Shown: piece after piece, positions 31,377 through 38,911 of the stretch
Layout: each line of letters begins with the position of its first letter
Numbering within the stretch: the stretch's first letter is position 1
Source of the DNA: Pseudomonadota bacterium
Lineage (GTDB): Bacteria; Pseudomonadota; Alphaproteobacteria; Caulobacterales; Caulobacteraceae
Reading direction: 5' to 3'
DNA length: 40,952 bases
Assembly: GCA_023428785.1 (NCBI GenBank)
Contig: JAEYWU010000073.1
Span: 1 to 40,952, forward strand
The notes under the pieces: generated by a model
Databases searched by the model: none
What the model was told of the DNA's origin: nothing
What the model saw: only the letters and a program-made list of their open reading frames with translations
Made by a program: the position numbers and the translations under genes

Positions 31377-32137
31377 ACCGGCTCGAGCTCGGCAGCGGGC
31401 GCGGTTTCAACCGCCTCGGGCTCAGGCGTGTCCAGGAAATGGACGCGGCCTGTTCCCATGTGTTTGACGGCGGCGACGACCATCAGGGTCCCGGCTTCGA
31501 TCGCGTCGGCCAGGGAGGTGTCGGCGGTGGCCAGCTTGGCGGCGACCCGGCGGGCATTTTCCTCGACGGCGGCGACCGCCTGATCGACCGGGCAGGTGCG
31601 GCGCGCGGAGAGCACGGCCGGGATGATCGGCACGATCATCTCCTCGAGCGACGGATCCAGCTCGTTGCGGCCGTCAACGATGGCCTCGGCGGCGGCGACG
31701 GCGCCGCAGCCGGTGTGGCCCATCACGACCACCAGCGGGCAGTTGAGGTGCTTCACGGCGTAGACGATCGAGGCCAGGCCCCGGCGATCCACGGTGTTTC
31801 CCGCCACCCGGATGCTGAACAGGCGGCCGAATCCCTGGTTGAACAGGATGGTCGGGGGCGTACGGCTGTCGGCGCAGCCGACGATGGTGGCGATCGGGTT
31901 CTGACCGCCCTGGAGTTCATCGAGGTCGGCGGCCTTGACGTGGCCCAGGTTGTTCTCGCCGGCCAGGAAGGCGGCGTTGCCGGCGCGCAGGGCCGCGAGG
32001 GCCTCGGCGGGCGTCGGCCCGGCCGGCGCGGCGGGCGCTGGCTCTGGATGCGTCTCTGGTGCGGCGGGCTCGGCCTCGAGTTGAGAATAGGTCGGACGCA
32101 CGCTTTCGCGGCTCCGCTTGCCAAACCACCAGCCCAT
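31373..32137 (-). CDS. Beta-class carbonic anhydrase
   Basis: A 254-residue enzyme that interconverts CO2 and bicarbonate. The zinc and catalytic residues are visible: Cys88 and the Asp90/Arg92 dyad in GCADSR, then His141 and Cys144 in GHTGCGAV. The first 42 residues are Pro/Ala/Glu-rich (APETHPEPAPAAPAGP) with no clear signal peptide, and the last 15 are also Pro/Ala/Glu-rich; both look disordered and are not part of the fold. ATG at 32137. It converges on the exported hydrolase. Confidence 0.93.
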   Translation of the reverse strand: MGWWFGKRSRESVRPTYSQLEAEPAAPETHPEPAPAAPAGPTPAEALAALRAGNAAFLAGENNLGHVKAADLDELQGGQNPIATIVGCADSRTPPTILFNQGFGRLFSIRVAGNTVDRRGLASIVYAVKHLNCPLVVVMGHTGCGAVAAAEAIVDGRNELDPSLEEMIVPIIPAVLSARRTCPVDQAVAAVEENARRVAAKLATADTSLADAIEAGTLMVVAAVKHMGTGRVHFLDTPEPEAVETAPAAELEPV

Positions 32138-32223
32138 ATGCCCCTCCAGACACAGTCCCTGAGGCGCTTGTCGAACGGCGCCGCGTAGCCGTCAAGGCAA
32201 AGCTTAACGTCGCCGAGGCGGGC

Positions 32224-32652
32224 TCAGGCGTCGGGTTCGCTGGCGGTATTGACCATCCACGGAATGCCGAACCGGTCGGTGAATGAGCCGTAGCCCGGCG
32301 ACCAGAAGACCGGGGCGAAATCCATCACCACCTTGCCGCCCTCGGACAGGCCGTCGAACCAGCGGCGTGCGGTCTCAACGTTATCGGCGGTGATGCAGAC
32401 GTCGAAGCCGTTCTTGGGCTTTTCGATATTGGGAGCCCACTCCTGCATCATGTCAGCGCCCATCAGGGCCTGATCGCCGATCTCGAGCCAGCAGTGCATC
32501 AGCCAGTCCTTGTATTCAGGACCGATGGGCCTGTCGGGCGGGCCCTCGCTGTAGGGGAAGGCGGCGGTGATCGTGCCGCCAAGCACCTTGGCGTAGAACT
32601 CGAAGGCCTCGCGGCACTGTCCGTTGAAGCTGAGGCTGGTGACCAGTTTCAT
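32224..32652 (-). CDS. VOC superfamily protein, PhnB-like
   Basis: A 142-residue vicinal-oxygen-chelate fold protein of the PhnB/YjdN type. It shows TSLSFNGQCREAFEFYAKVLGG at the start, a MHCWLEIGDQALMGAD strand, DNVETARRWFDGLSEGGKVVMDF, and a FWSPGYGSFTDRFGIPWMVN end, which is diagnostic. Function is unsettled in this family. It lies about 60 bp from hemB on the same strand. Confidence 0.88.
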   Translation of the reverse strand: MKLVTSLSFNGQCREAFEFYAKVLGGTITAAFPYSEGPPDRPIGPEYKDWLMHCWLEIGDQALMGADMMQEWAPNIEKPKNGFDVCITADNVETARRWFDGLSEGGKVVMDFAPVFWSPGYGSFTDRFGIPWMVNTASEPDA

Positions 32653-32712
32653 GGGGCGTCTCCTTGTCCGACCGGCAATCTGGCGCCGAACGGTGACGGA
32701 GGCGAGACGCCC

Positions 32713-33708
32713 CTATGCGCCTAGAAGTCGCGCCGCCTGGGGGGCGTAGTAGGTCAGGACACCTGAGCAGCCCGCACGCTTGAAGGCGGACAGGGTTTCG
32801 AGAATGGCGCGGTCTTCCTCGAGCCACCCTTGCGCGACCGAGGCCTTCATCATCGCGTACTCGCCGGACACCTGATAGGCGAGGGTGGGCACACGGAAGG
32901 TCTCTGAGACGCGGCGGACGATGTCGAGATAGGGCATGCCCGGCTTGACCATCACCATGTCGGCGCCTTCGGCCAGGTCCATGGCGACTTCCTTGAGGGC
33001 CTCGTCGGTGTTGGACGGGTCCATCTGATAGGTCTTCTTGTCGCCCGACAGGGCCTTGGCCGAGCCGACGGCGTCGCGGTACGGGCCATAGAAGGCCGAG
33101 GCGTATTTGGCGGCGTAGGCGAGGATCATGGTGTCCTGGAAGCCGTTGCCCTCCAGCGCCTCGCGGATGGCGGCGACGCGGCCGTCCATCATGTCCGAAG
33201 GCGCGACGACATCCGCGCCGGCGTGGGCGTGGATGAAGGCCTGTTCGGCGAGGCGCTCCAGCGTGGCGTCATTGAGGATGACGCCGTCTTCCAGCACGCC
33301 GTCGTGGCCGTGGTCTGTGTAGCAGTCGAGCGCGACGTCGGTAATGACGCCGACCTCGGGCGCGGCATCCTTGATGGCGCGGATGCAGTCGGGGACCAGA
33401 CCGTCAGGGTCGGTCGCGCCGGTGCCGACGCCGTCCTTGATCGAGCCATCGACGTTGGGGAACAGGGCGACGGCGGGGATGCCCAGGTCTCGGGCCAGCA
33501 CGGCGGCCTTGGCGGCCTCGGCCGGGGACAGGCGGTCGACGCCGGGCATGGACGGCACGGGAATGCGGGGCTCGGCGCCGTCATGAACGATCAGCGGCCA
33601 GACCAGATCGGCGGGCGTGACGGTCGTTTCGGCGACCAGGCGGCGGATCCACGGCTGGCTGCGCAGACGGCGCGGGCGGGCATAGGGAAACGCGGCGGGG
33701 GCGATCAT
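32713..33708 (-). CDS. hemB: Porphobilinogen synthase (5-aminolevulinate dehydratase)
   Basis: A 331-residue enzyme that joins two 5-aminolevulinate molecules into porphobilinogen. The Schiff-base lysines are Lys201 (YAAKYASAFYGPYRDA) and Lys255 (MVMVKPGMPYLD). The metal-site region reads DVALDCYTDHGHDG and lacks the three-cysteine cluster, so this is the magnesium-type rather than the zinc-type enzyme. ATG at 33708 overlaps the stop of the upstream DUF4870-like gene by 4 bases. hemA at 39990 supplies its substrate. Confidence 0.96.
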   Translation of the reverse strand: MIAPAAFPYARPRRLRSQPWIRRLVAETTVTPADLVWPLIVHDGAEPRIPVPSMPGVDRLSPAEAAKAAVLARDLGIPAVALFPNVDGSIKDGVGTGATDPDGLVPDCIRAIKDAAPEVGVITDVALDCYTDHGHDGVLEDGVILNDATLERLAEQAFIHAHAGADVVAPSDMMDGRVAAIREALEGNGFQDTMILAYAAKYASAFYGPYRDAVGSAKALSGDKKTYQMDPSNTDEALKEVAMDLAEGADMVMVKPGMPYLDIVRRVSETFRVPTLAYQVSGEYAMMKASVAQGWLEEDRAILETLSAFKRAGCSGVLTYYAPQAARLLGA

Positions 33709-34196
33709 GGGTTTCGATCCCTGGAGCCGATGCACTGGCCCGATGAAAGACGAACGGCGCCGACGACGGAGGCGAGGATCATCCAGCCGGCTGTGCCCAG
33801 CCAGGCGGCGCCAGCGACGATCAGGCTGACGAAGGCGGCGACCGGGAAGCGGACGTCCAGATCCTGGGACACGGCGTCCCAGCCATCCGAAGGGACATCG
33901 GCGATCACGGCGCCGGCCACCTTGATGAAGAGCAGGCCCATGCCGAGCATCAGGCCGAGGGCCGCGAGTAGGGCCAGGCCGAAGCCGATCCAGAAGGTTC
34001 GGATCTGGAAACGGTAGTGGGAGCGCAGGACGCCCTCGGCCTCGGCCTTGCGGACATAGGCGATGGCCACGCCGATCAGGCTGGTCAGGCCGAAGACGAA
34101 GGGCGAAACGAAGTGCATCGCATAGACCACGAAGGCCAGGGTGCGATCGTCGCTTTGCGTGCGGGCGGTCGCTCCACTAGAAACCGTGTCCGACAT
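33705..34196 (-). CDS. DUF4870-like membrane protein
   Basis: A 163-residue inner-membrane protein with three or four helices (about residues 22-45, 70-98 and 120-150). The pattern TLAFVVYAMHFVSPFVFGLTSL, IAYVRKAEAEGVLRSHYRFQIRTFWIG is like DUF4870/Tic20-related proteins of unknown function. The start at 34196 is used; the frame to 34232 is longer but lacks support. It overlaps hemB by 4 bases (ATGA), so hemB translation may depend on it. Confidence 0.72.
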   Translation of the reverse strand: MSDTVSSGATARTQSDDRTLAFVVYAMHFVSPFVFGLTSLIGVAIAYVRKAEAEGVLRSHYRFQIRTFWIGFGLALLAALGLMLGMGLLFIKVAGAVIADVPSDGWDAVSQDLDVRFPVAAFVSLIVAGAAWLGTAGWMILASVVGAVRLSSGQCIGSRDRNP

Positions 34197-34293
34197 CGAT
34201 GAGCGGCTCCGAACGGCCGTTTCGGCCCCCAAGGGGGCGGCTTAACCCAAACAGACGGCGGCGCAAACCGCCGCAGACGAGGAACGAGAGTAG

Positions 34294-35433
34294 ATGGACT
34301 TCGCCCTGACCGAAGATCAACGCGCGATCCAGGACGCCGCGCGCGCCTTCGCGGACGCCGAACTGGCCCCGAATTCGGCCGAGTGGGACGAGACCAAGCA
34401 CTTCCCGGTCGAGACGATGCGGGCGGCGGCCGAGATGGGCTTTTGCGGCATCTACACCGGCGAGGAGCACGGCGGGATGGCGCTGGGCCGGGTCGAGGCG
34501 GCGGTGATCTTCGAGGAACTGAGCCGGGGCGATGTATCGACCGCGGCCTTCATCTCGATCCACAACATGGCGACCTGGATGATCGACAAGTTCGGCTCGG
34601 ACGAGCTGGGAGCGCGGCTGGTGCCGTCGCTGGTGTCGATGGAGAAGCTGGCGAGCTATTGCCTGACCGAGCCGGGCTCGGGATCGGACGCCGCGGCGCT
34701 GAGGACGACGGCGCGGCTGGACGGCGACCACTATGTGCTGAACGGCTCCAAGGCCTTCATCTCGGGCGCGGGCGTCTCGGACGTCTATGTGGTGATGGTG
34801 CGGACCGGCGACGACGGGCCCAAGGGCATTTCATGCCTGGTGGTCGAGAAGGGCACGCCGGGGCTGAGCTTCGGGGCCAATGAGAAGAAGATGGGCTGGT
34901 CCAGCCAGCCGACGGCCATGGTCAGTTTCGACGATTGCCGTGTGCCGGTGGCGAACCGCGTGGGCGGGGAAGGCGAAGGCTTCCGCTATGCGATGGCCGG
35001 GCTGGACGGCGGGCGGCTGAACATCGCGGCCTGCTCGCTGGGCGGGGCGCGGCTGGCGCTGGAGACGGCCCAGGAATACGTCAAGACGCGCAGGCAGTTC
35101 GGCAAGGCGATCGGCGACTTCCAGAACACCCAGTTCAAGCTGGCCGACATGGCGACCCAGCTGGAGGCGTGCCGGCTGATGGTGCTGCGTGGGGCCTGGG
35201 CGATCGACACCAACCATCCCGAAAAGACCAAGTGGTGCGCGATGGCCAAGCGGATGACGACCGACGCCTGTTTCCAGATCGCCGACGACGCGCTGCAGCT
35301 GCATGGCGGCTATGGCTATCTGAAGGACTATCCGCTGGAGCGGATCGTTCGGGACCTGCGGGTTCACCGCATCCTGGAAGGCACCAACGAGATCATGCGC
35401 ATGATCACGGCGCGGGAGCTCGGCCGGCAGTGA
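34294..35433 (+). CDS. Acyl-CoA dehydrogenase (probable isobutyryl-CoA type)
   Basis: A 379-residue FAD enzyme. Landmarks: LTEDQRAIQDAARAFA (5-20), YCLTEPGSGSDAA (122-134), the FAD-binding FISGAG and WSSQPTAMV strands, RKxF-like TRRQFGKAIGDFQNTQFKLADM, QLHGGYGYLKDYPLER (335-350) and catalytic Glu362 in ILEGTNEIMRM. The neighbours (3-hydroxyisobutyryl-CoA hydrolase and 3-hydroxyisobutyrate dehydrogenase) point to isobutyryl-CoA in valine breakdown, an inference from context. ATG at 34294. Its stop overlaps the GTG of the small next gene. Confidence 0.9.
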   Translation: MDFALTEDQRAIQDAARAFADAELAPNSAEWDETKHFPVETMRAAAEMGFCGIYTGEEHGGMALGRVEAAVIFEELSRGDVSTAAFISIHNMATWMIDKFGSDELGARLVPSLVSMEKLASYCLTEPGSGSDAAALRTTARLDGDHYVLNGSKAFISGAGVSDVYVVMVRTGDDGPKGISCLVVEKGTPGLSFGANEKKMGWSSQPTAMVSFDDCRVPVANRVGGEGEGFRYAMAGLDGGRLNIAACSLGGARLALETAQEYVKTRRQFGKAIGDFQNTQFKLADMATQLEACRLMVLRGAWAIDTNHPEKTKWCAMAKRMTTDACFQIADDALQLHGGYGYLKDYPLERIVRDLRVHRILEGTNEIMRMITARELGRQ

Positions 35434-35729
35434 GCGAGACTGCTACCGAGCCGCGGTTCCAGAAGCCGCTGGAGCAGGAGGTGCATCGGATCCTGTGGGA
35501 GGAGTGGGATCCCTATGGCGTTCGGGAAATCGGTGGTGATGACCGAACGTACGAGCAGTATGTCCTTCGGGTTGCTGGGCGCGTCCGCAGCGGCGAGCCA
35601 GCTGCTGCCATTGCTCGTTATCTCTCTGAAATACGCAAGCCGATGAAGTGCCCCTCCACACAAGATGCGGTTGATCAGGCCGTCGGCGAAATGCTTGCCG
35701 GGCTGACTGGCAAGCGGGATTGGCAATAG
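35430..35729 (+). CDS. Small hypothetical protein with WDP motif, atypical composition
   Basis: A 99-residue protein. The core, EVHRILWEEWDPYGV (17-31), a charged turn, YEQYVLRVAGRVRSG and AIARYLSEIR, is helical and resembles a widespread small domain with an [IL]xxxWDPxG motif, perhaps DUF1871-like; this link is tentative. The start is GTG at 35430, overlapping the acyl-CoA dehydrogenase stop (GTGA). From about 35510 on it uses codons such as CTT, CGT, GCT, TCT and ATT far more than its neighbours and is lower in G+C, suggesting recent arrival between two valine-catabolism genes. Confidence 0.7.
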   Translation: MSETATEPRFQKPLEQEVHRILWEEWDPYGVREIGGDDRTYEQYVLRVAGRVRSGEPAAAIARYLSEIRKPMKCPSTQDAVDQAVGEMLAGLTGKRDWQ

Positions 35730-35769
35730 GCTTGCCGACTCCGCTTCGCATCTGCGAAACGCGTAGGTC

Positions 35770-36819
35770 ATGATCGAGCCCGAAGTCCTTACCCGCGTCG
35801 AGTCCGGCGTGGGCCGCATCACCCTGAACCGGCCCAAGGCGCTGCATGCGCTGAACCGGGGCATGTGCGAGGTTATGACCGAGGCGCTCTTGGCGTGGCG
35901 CCAAGACGACGCAGTGCGGTCCGTCCTGATTGACCATGCGGGCGAGCGCGGTTTCTGCGCCGGGGGCGATATCCGGATGATCGCCGAGAGCGGGGCGACG
36001 GATGCGGTCGAGGCGAAGGCCTTCTTCGAGACCGAGTATCGGCTGAACCACCTGATGTTCGAATATCCCAAGCCGATCACTGCGGTCGTCGACGGGATCG
36101 TGATGGGCGGCGGGGTCGGGATTTCCGAACCGGCCAAGGTGCGAGTCGCGACCGAGCGGACGATGTACGCCATGCCCGAGACGGGGATCGGCCTGTTTCC
36201 CGATGTGGGCGGCGGCTGGTTCCTGCCGCGGCTCCCCGGCCAGACCGGCGTGTGGCTGGCCCTGACCGGCGCGCGCCTGAAGGCGGCCGATACGGTGGCG
36301 CTGGGCATCCACTCCCATTTCGTGCCGAGCGAGGGCGTCGAGGCTCTGGAGGCCGCGATCGAGGCCGATCCGGCCAATCCCGAGGCGGTGGCGGACCGGC
36401 TGGGGCAGGATGCCGGGCCGGCGCCGCTCAAGGCGCATCGTGAGGCTATCGACCGGTGCTTCGCCTTCGATACGGTCGAGGAGATCGTGGCCGCGCTCCA
36501 GGCCGAGGGGACGGAATGGGCCGAGGCCCAGCTGGCGGTCCTCAAGACCAAGTCTCCGCAGTCGATGAAGGTGTCGCTGCGCCAGATGCGGGGCGGTCGC
36601 GTCATGGAGACCTTCGCCGAGGTCATGGCCATGGAATACGCCCTGGGCGGTCGCGTGGTGCGAACCCACGACTTCCAGGAAGGCGTGCGCGCCGTGATCG
36701 TCGACAAGGACAATGCGCCGAAATGGAAGCCGGAGACGCTCGAGGGCGTGACGGACGCCATGCTGGACGCGCTTTTTGAGCCCTTGCCGGCGGATGAGGC
36801 GTGGACGCCGATCGGCTGA
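35770..36819 (+). CDS. 3-hydroxyisobutyryl-CoA hydrolase (crotonase family)
   Basis: A 349-residue crotonase-fold enzyme of the HIBCH type, which is longer than a simple enoyl-CoA hydratase. GRITLNRPKALHALN (15-29), the oxyanion segment GFCAGGDI (61-68), DGIVMGGGVGIS (108-119) and PETGIGLFPDVGGGWFLPRL (136-155, Glu137 and Asp145) are all typical, as is the C-terminal half with KVSLRQMRGG. It hydrolyses 3-hydroxyisobutyryl-CoA in valine degradation. It is 40 bp after the small WDP gene and ends before a 446-bp repeat-rich gap. Confidence 0.9.
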   Translation: MIEPEVLTRVESGVGRITLNRPKALHALNRGMCEVMTEALLAWRQDDAVRSVLIDHAGERGFCAGGDIRMIAESGATDAVEAKAFFETEYRLNHLMFEYPKPITAVVDGIVMGGGVGISEPAKVRVATERTMYAMPETGIGLFPDVGGGWFLPRLPGQTGVWLALTGARLKAADTVALGIHSHFVPSEGVEALEAAIEADPANPEAVADRLGQDAGPAPLKAHREAIDRCFAFDTVEEIVAALQAEGTEWAEAQLAVLKTKSPQSMKVSLRQMRGGRVMETFAEVMAMEYALGGRVVRTHDFQEGVRAVIVDKDNAPKWKPETLEGVTDAMLDALFEPLPADEAWTPIG

Positions 36820-36882
36820 CTGACTGTGTGAAAAGCCCTAGCACTGTCGTCGGCTGACAGGACCGGTGTTGTGGGCGCCACT

Positions 36883-36962
36883 CCGAAAACACCCTGCCAA
36901 CCCTGCCAAACCGTGCCAACCCTGCCACTCGGGTGGCGTCGTGCTGACGATGTCAAAGACCG
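36883..36962 (-). repeat. Intergenic repeat element, copy B (9-bp tandem core)
   Basis: On the minus strand: CGGTCTTTGACAT, a 7-bp spacer, ACGACGCCA, a short link, four 9-mers, then GTGTTTTCG. On the plus strand the 9-mers are ACCCTGCCA (36891-36899 and 36900-36908), ACCGTGCCA (36910-36918, after one extra A) and ACCCTGCCA (36919-36927). The outer blocks match copy A at 9857-9930 exactly over 13, 9 and 9 bases, but the tandem unit differs. Confidence 0.7.
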
Positions 36963-37121
36963 AGCGGACAGGATAGTCGGGCGGGCGCAGGCGGGGATTT
37001 ATGATCCCTCTCCACTTGGAAAGCGCTTGAACGCAGGCGAGCAAAACGGCCGGTTGCGCGAGCCGATGGCCAGCGCCAAGCCTGAAAGGCGAGGGGGTGA
37101 GCCCTTTCCGGGCAAGGCCTA

Positions 37122-37208
37122 GCCCCTCATCCCCCGCGCAGACCTCCGCACGACGGCTCCGGTGCGCGGGTCCCCTTCGCCCTCTGGGAGAGGGGATCAG
37201 GCGCGGGG
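37122..37208. repeat. REP-like palindromic intergenic sequence
   Basis: CCCCGCGC (37132-37139) is matched by GCGCGGGG at 37201-37208, and CCCTCT/AGAGGG forms a 6-bp hairpin at 37180-37194. Short G/C palindromes of this kind are common between alphaproteobacterial genes. Family membership cannot be checked here. Confidence 0.45.
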
Positions 37209-37265
37209 AAAACTTGCGTCGGAAAAAATATGCGGGCCTAGTCAGGCCGCCTTGGAGGAGGTCGC

Positions 37266-38075
37266 ATGAAACGCCTGATCGTAGTCGCCAGTCTGGTCCT
37301 GTCCGCCTGTGCGAGTGGAGGCGTCACGCCGGTCCCGATGCCCGAATCGGATGCCGGTGCGGCTCTGCGAGGCGCGGTGTCGGGCGCGATCGACGCTCAG
37401 GAAAGCGCGGTGATCGAGAGCTATCGCGCGGCCATCACGGCCCCGCGTCCTGCGGAGGAGGTCGCACGTGATCCGCATCGTCTGCCGCTTGAGATGCTGG
37501 AGTTCATCGGCCTGCAGCCCGGCTGGCGCATCGCCGACATCCGGCCCGAGGAAGGCTACTTCACCCGCCTGTTCGCGCCTGTGGTCGGGCCAACCGGGCA
37601 GGTTTACGCCTTTGTGCCGACCCTGACGGCGACCCGCGAGCAGCCCTTCGCCGAAGGGCTGCAAGCCGAATACGGCAACGTCACGCCGGTGATCGGACTG
37701 CTGGACCAGATGAGTTTCGACCAGCCGCTCGACGCGGTCTTCATGGGCCAGGAATATCACGACTTCCACATCGACCGTTTCGGCGTCGACGTGGCCGAGA
37801 TGAACCGTCGGGTGTTCGCGGCGCTACGTCCCGGCGGGGTCTATGTGATCCTCGACCACTCGGGGCGGCCGGGCACGGGTAATACTGAGGTCGCGTCCCT
37901 GCACCGGATCGAGGGCGCCTTCCTGCGCCGCGAGATCGAGGCTGCGGGGTTCATCTTCGAGGCCGAAACCCGCGTACTGGCCAATCCGGATGACGCGATG
38001 GACATCAGCGTCTTCGACGAGAGCATCCGCGGCCGCACCGACCAGTTCGTCTATCGCTTCCGCAAACCGGAATAG
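37266..38075 (+). CDS. Exported methyltransferase-like lipoprotein (COG4798-like)
   Basis: A 269-residue protein with a lipoprotein signal (LVLSAC, anchored Cys15) followed by a class I methyltransferase-like Rossmann domain. The SAM-binding motif I position (WRIADIRPEEGYFTRLF, 87-103) keeps the acidic residue and GYFTR but has lost the Gly-rich loop. QEYHDFHIDRF, GGVYVILDHSG, SLHRIEGAFLRREIEAAGF and SVFDESIRGRTDQF match the next gene closely, so the two are tandem paralogues. With an export signal and damaged motif I it may not be a methyltransferase in vivo. A GGAGGAGG ribosome site lies just upstream. Confidence 0.8.
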   Translation: MKRLIVVASLVLSACASGGVTPVPMPESDAGAALRGAVSGAIDAQESAVIESYRAAITAPRPAEEVARDPHRLPLEMLEFIGLQPGWRIADIRPEEGYFTRLFAPVVGPTGQVYAFVPTLTATREQPFAEGLQAEYGNVTPVIGLLDQMSFDQPLDAVFMGQEYHDFHIDRFGVDVAEMNRRVFAALRPGGVYVILDHSGRPGTGNTEVASLHRIEGAFLRREIEAAGFIFEAETRVLANPDDAMDISVFDESIRGRTDQFVYRFRKPE

Positions 38076-38084
38076 GAGTTCGCC

Positions 38085-38852
38085 ATGCGTATCCTGCTGA
38101 CCGCTTCGCTTTTCGCCCTGATCGCCGCGTCGCCGGTGATCGCCCAGGATCTGCCTGCCTATGTGAGCGCGGCCCTGGCCGATGAGAGCCGCCCCGCCGA
38201 AGACACCGAGCGCGACAGTGCACGCCGGGCCGGCGAGATCCTGGCCCTGACCGGCGTGGAGCCGGGCGATCAGGTGGCCGATCTGGTGGTCGGGGGTGGC
38301 TATTTCACCCGGCTGTTCTCGTCGATCGTCGGGCCGGAGGGACACGTCTACGCTTGGCAGCCCGGCGAGTTCGTCGCCTTCCAGGCTTCCTATGGCGAGC
38401 AACTCGAGGCGGTCGCAGCCGCCTATGAGAACGTCTCGGGCCAGACCAACGCCTTCGCCGACCTCGACCTTCCGGAGGGAACGCTCGATCTGGCGTTCAC
38501 GGCCCAGAATTATCACGACTTCCACCTGAATCCCTTCCCCGAGACGACGGCGGCGTCTGTCAACGCGGAGATCTTCCGGGCGCTGGGGCCGTGTGGGCGC
38601 TATTTCGTGATCGACCACCATGCTGAAGCTGGCAGCGGTCTGGCGGCGGCTGACAGCCTGCACCGGATCGAGGAGGCCGCCGTCACCGCCGAGATCGAGG
38701 CGGCCGGGTTCCAGCTGATCGGGTCGAGCGACATTCTTGAGAACGCAGACGACGCTTTGACGACCAATGTCTTCGACCCGTCCATCCGGGGCCACACGAG
38801 CCAGTTCATCCTGATCTTCCAGAAGCCGGGGGAAGGGTGCGCGGCGGCATGA
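38085..38852 (+). CDS. Exported methyltransferase-like protein (paralogue)
   Basis: A 255-residue protein with a Sec signal peptide (LLTASLFALIAASPVIAQD, cleavage near residue 21) and the same methyltransferase-like domain as its neighbour. Motif I reads VADLVVGGGYFTRLFS (64-79), better preserved than in the first copy but still without the usual G-x-G-x-G. Shared segments are QNYHDFHLNPF, DHHAEAGSG, SLHRIEEAAVTAEIEAAGF and NVFDPSIRGHTSQF. It lies 9 bp after the first copy, so they form an operon. One paralogue is lipid-anchored and the other apparently soluble. Confidence 0.82.
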   Translation: MRILLTASLFALIAASPVIAQDLPAYVSAALADESRPAEDTERDSARRAGEILALTGVEPGDQVADLVVGGGYFTRLFSSIVGPEGHVYAWQPGEFVAFQASYGEQLEAVAAAYENVSGQTNAFADLDLPEGTLDLAFTAQNYHDFHLNPFPETTAASVNAEIFRALGPCGRYFVIDHHAEAGSGLAAADSLHRIEEAAVTAEIEAAGFQLIGSSDILENADDALTTNVFDPSIRGHTSQFILIFQKPGEGCAAA

Positions 38853-38911
38853 AGCTGGCCTGCGACCCTGTACGGCGCTAGGACCCATTCCAGCTTTCGG
38901 GAGTGAGTCAC

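Larger units (their letters stand above)
36820..37265. other. 446-bp intergenic region built of repeats
   Basis: No gene is supported. The left part (36883-36962) is copy B of the intergenic repeat element with four 9-bp tandem units. The right part (37122-37208) is a REP-like stretch with inverted repeats. Between them lies unassigned sequence. The promoter for the methyltransferase-like pair should lie in the last 60 bp, which turn A/T-rich (GGAAAAAATATG at about 37221), with a GGAGGAGG ribosome site just before 37266. Confidence 0.6.

Noticed and set aside
36891..36927. Possible CRISPR-like array
   Set aside because: The 9-bp units are directly adjacent with no spacers; this is a tandem repeat.
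35364..36956. 530-codon minus-strand open frame
   Set aside because: Covers the WDP gene and the crotonase gene on the other strand; Ser/Arg/Pro-rich shadow composition.
36838..37044. Minus-strand small frame with Trp/Gly-rich repeats (and the similar one at 9803-9997)
   Set aside because: The two frames look alike only at a VFDI segment; the spacer differs by one base so the frame is not conserved. Better explained as a DNA repeat element.
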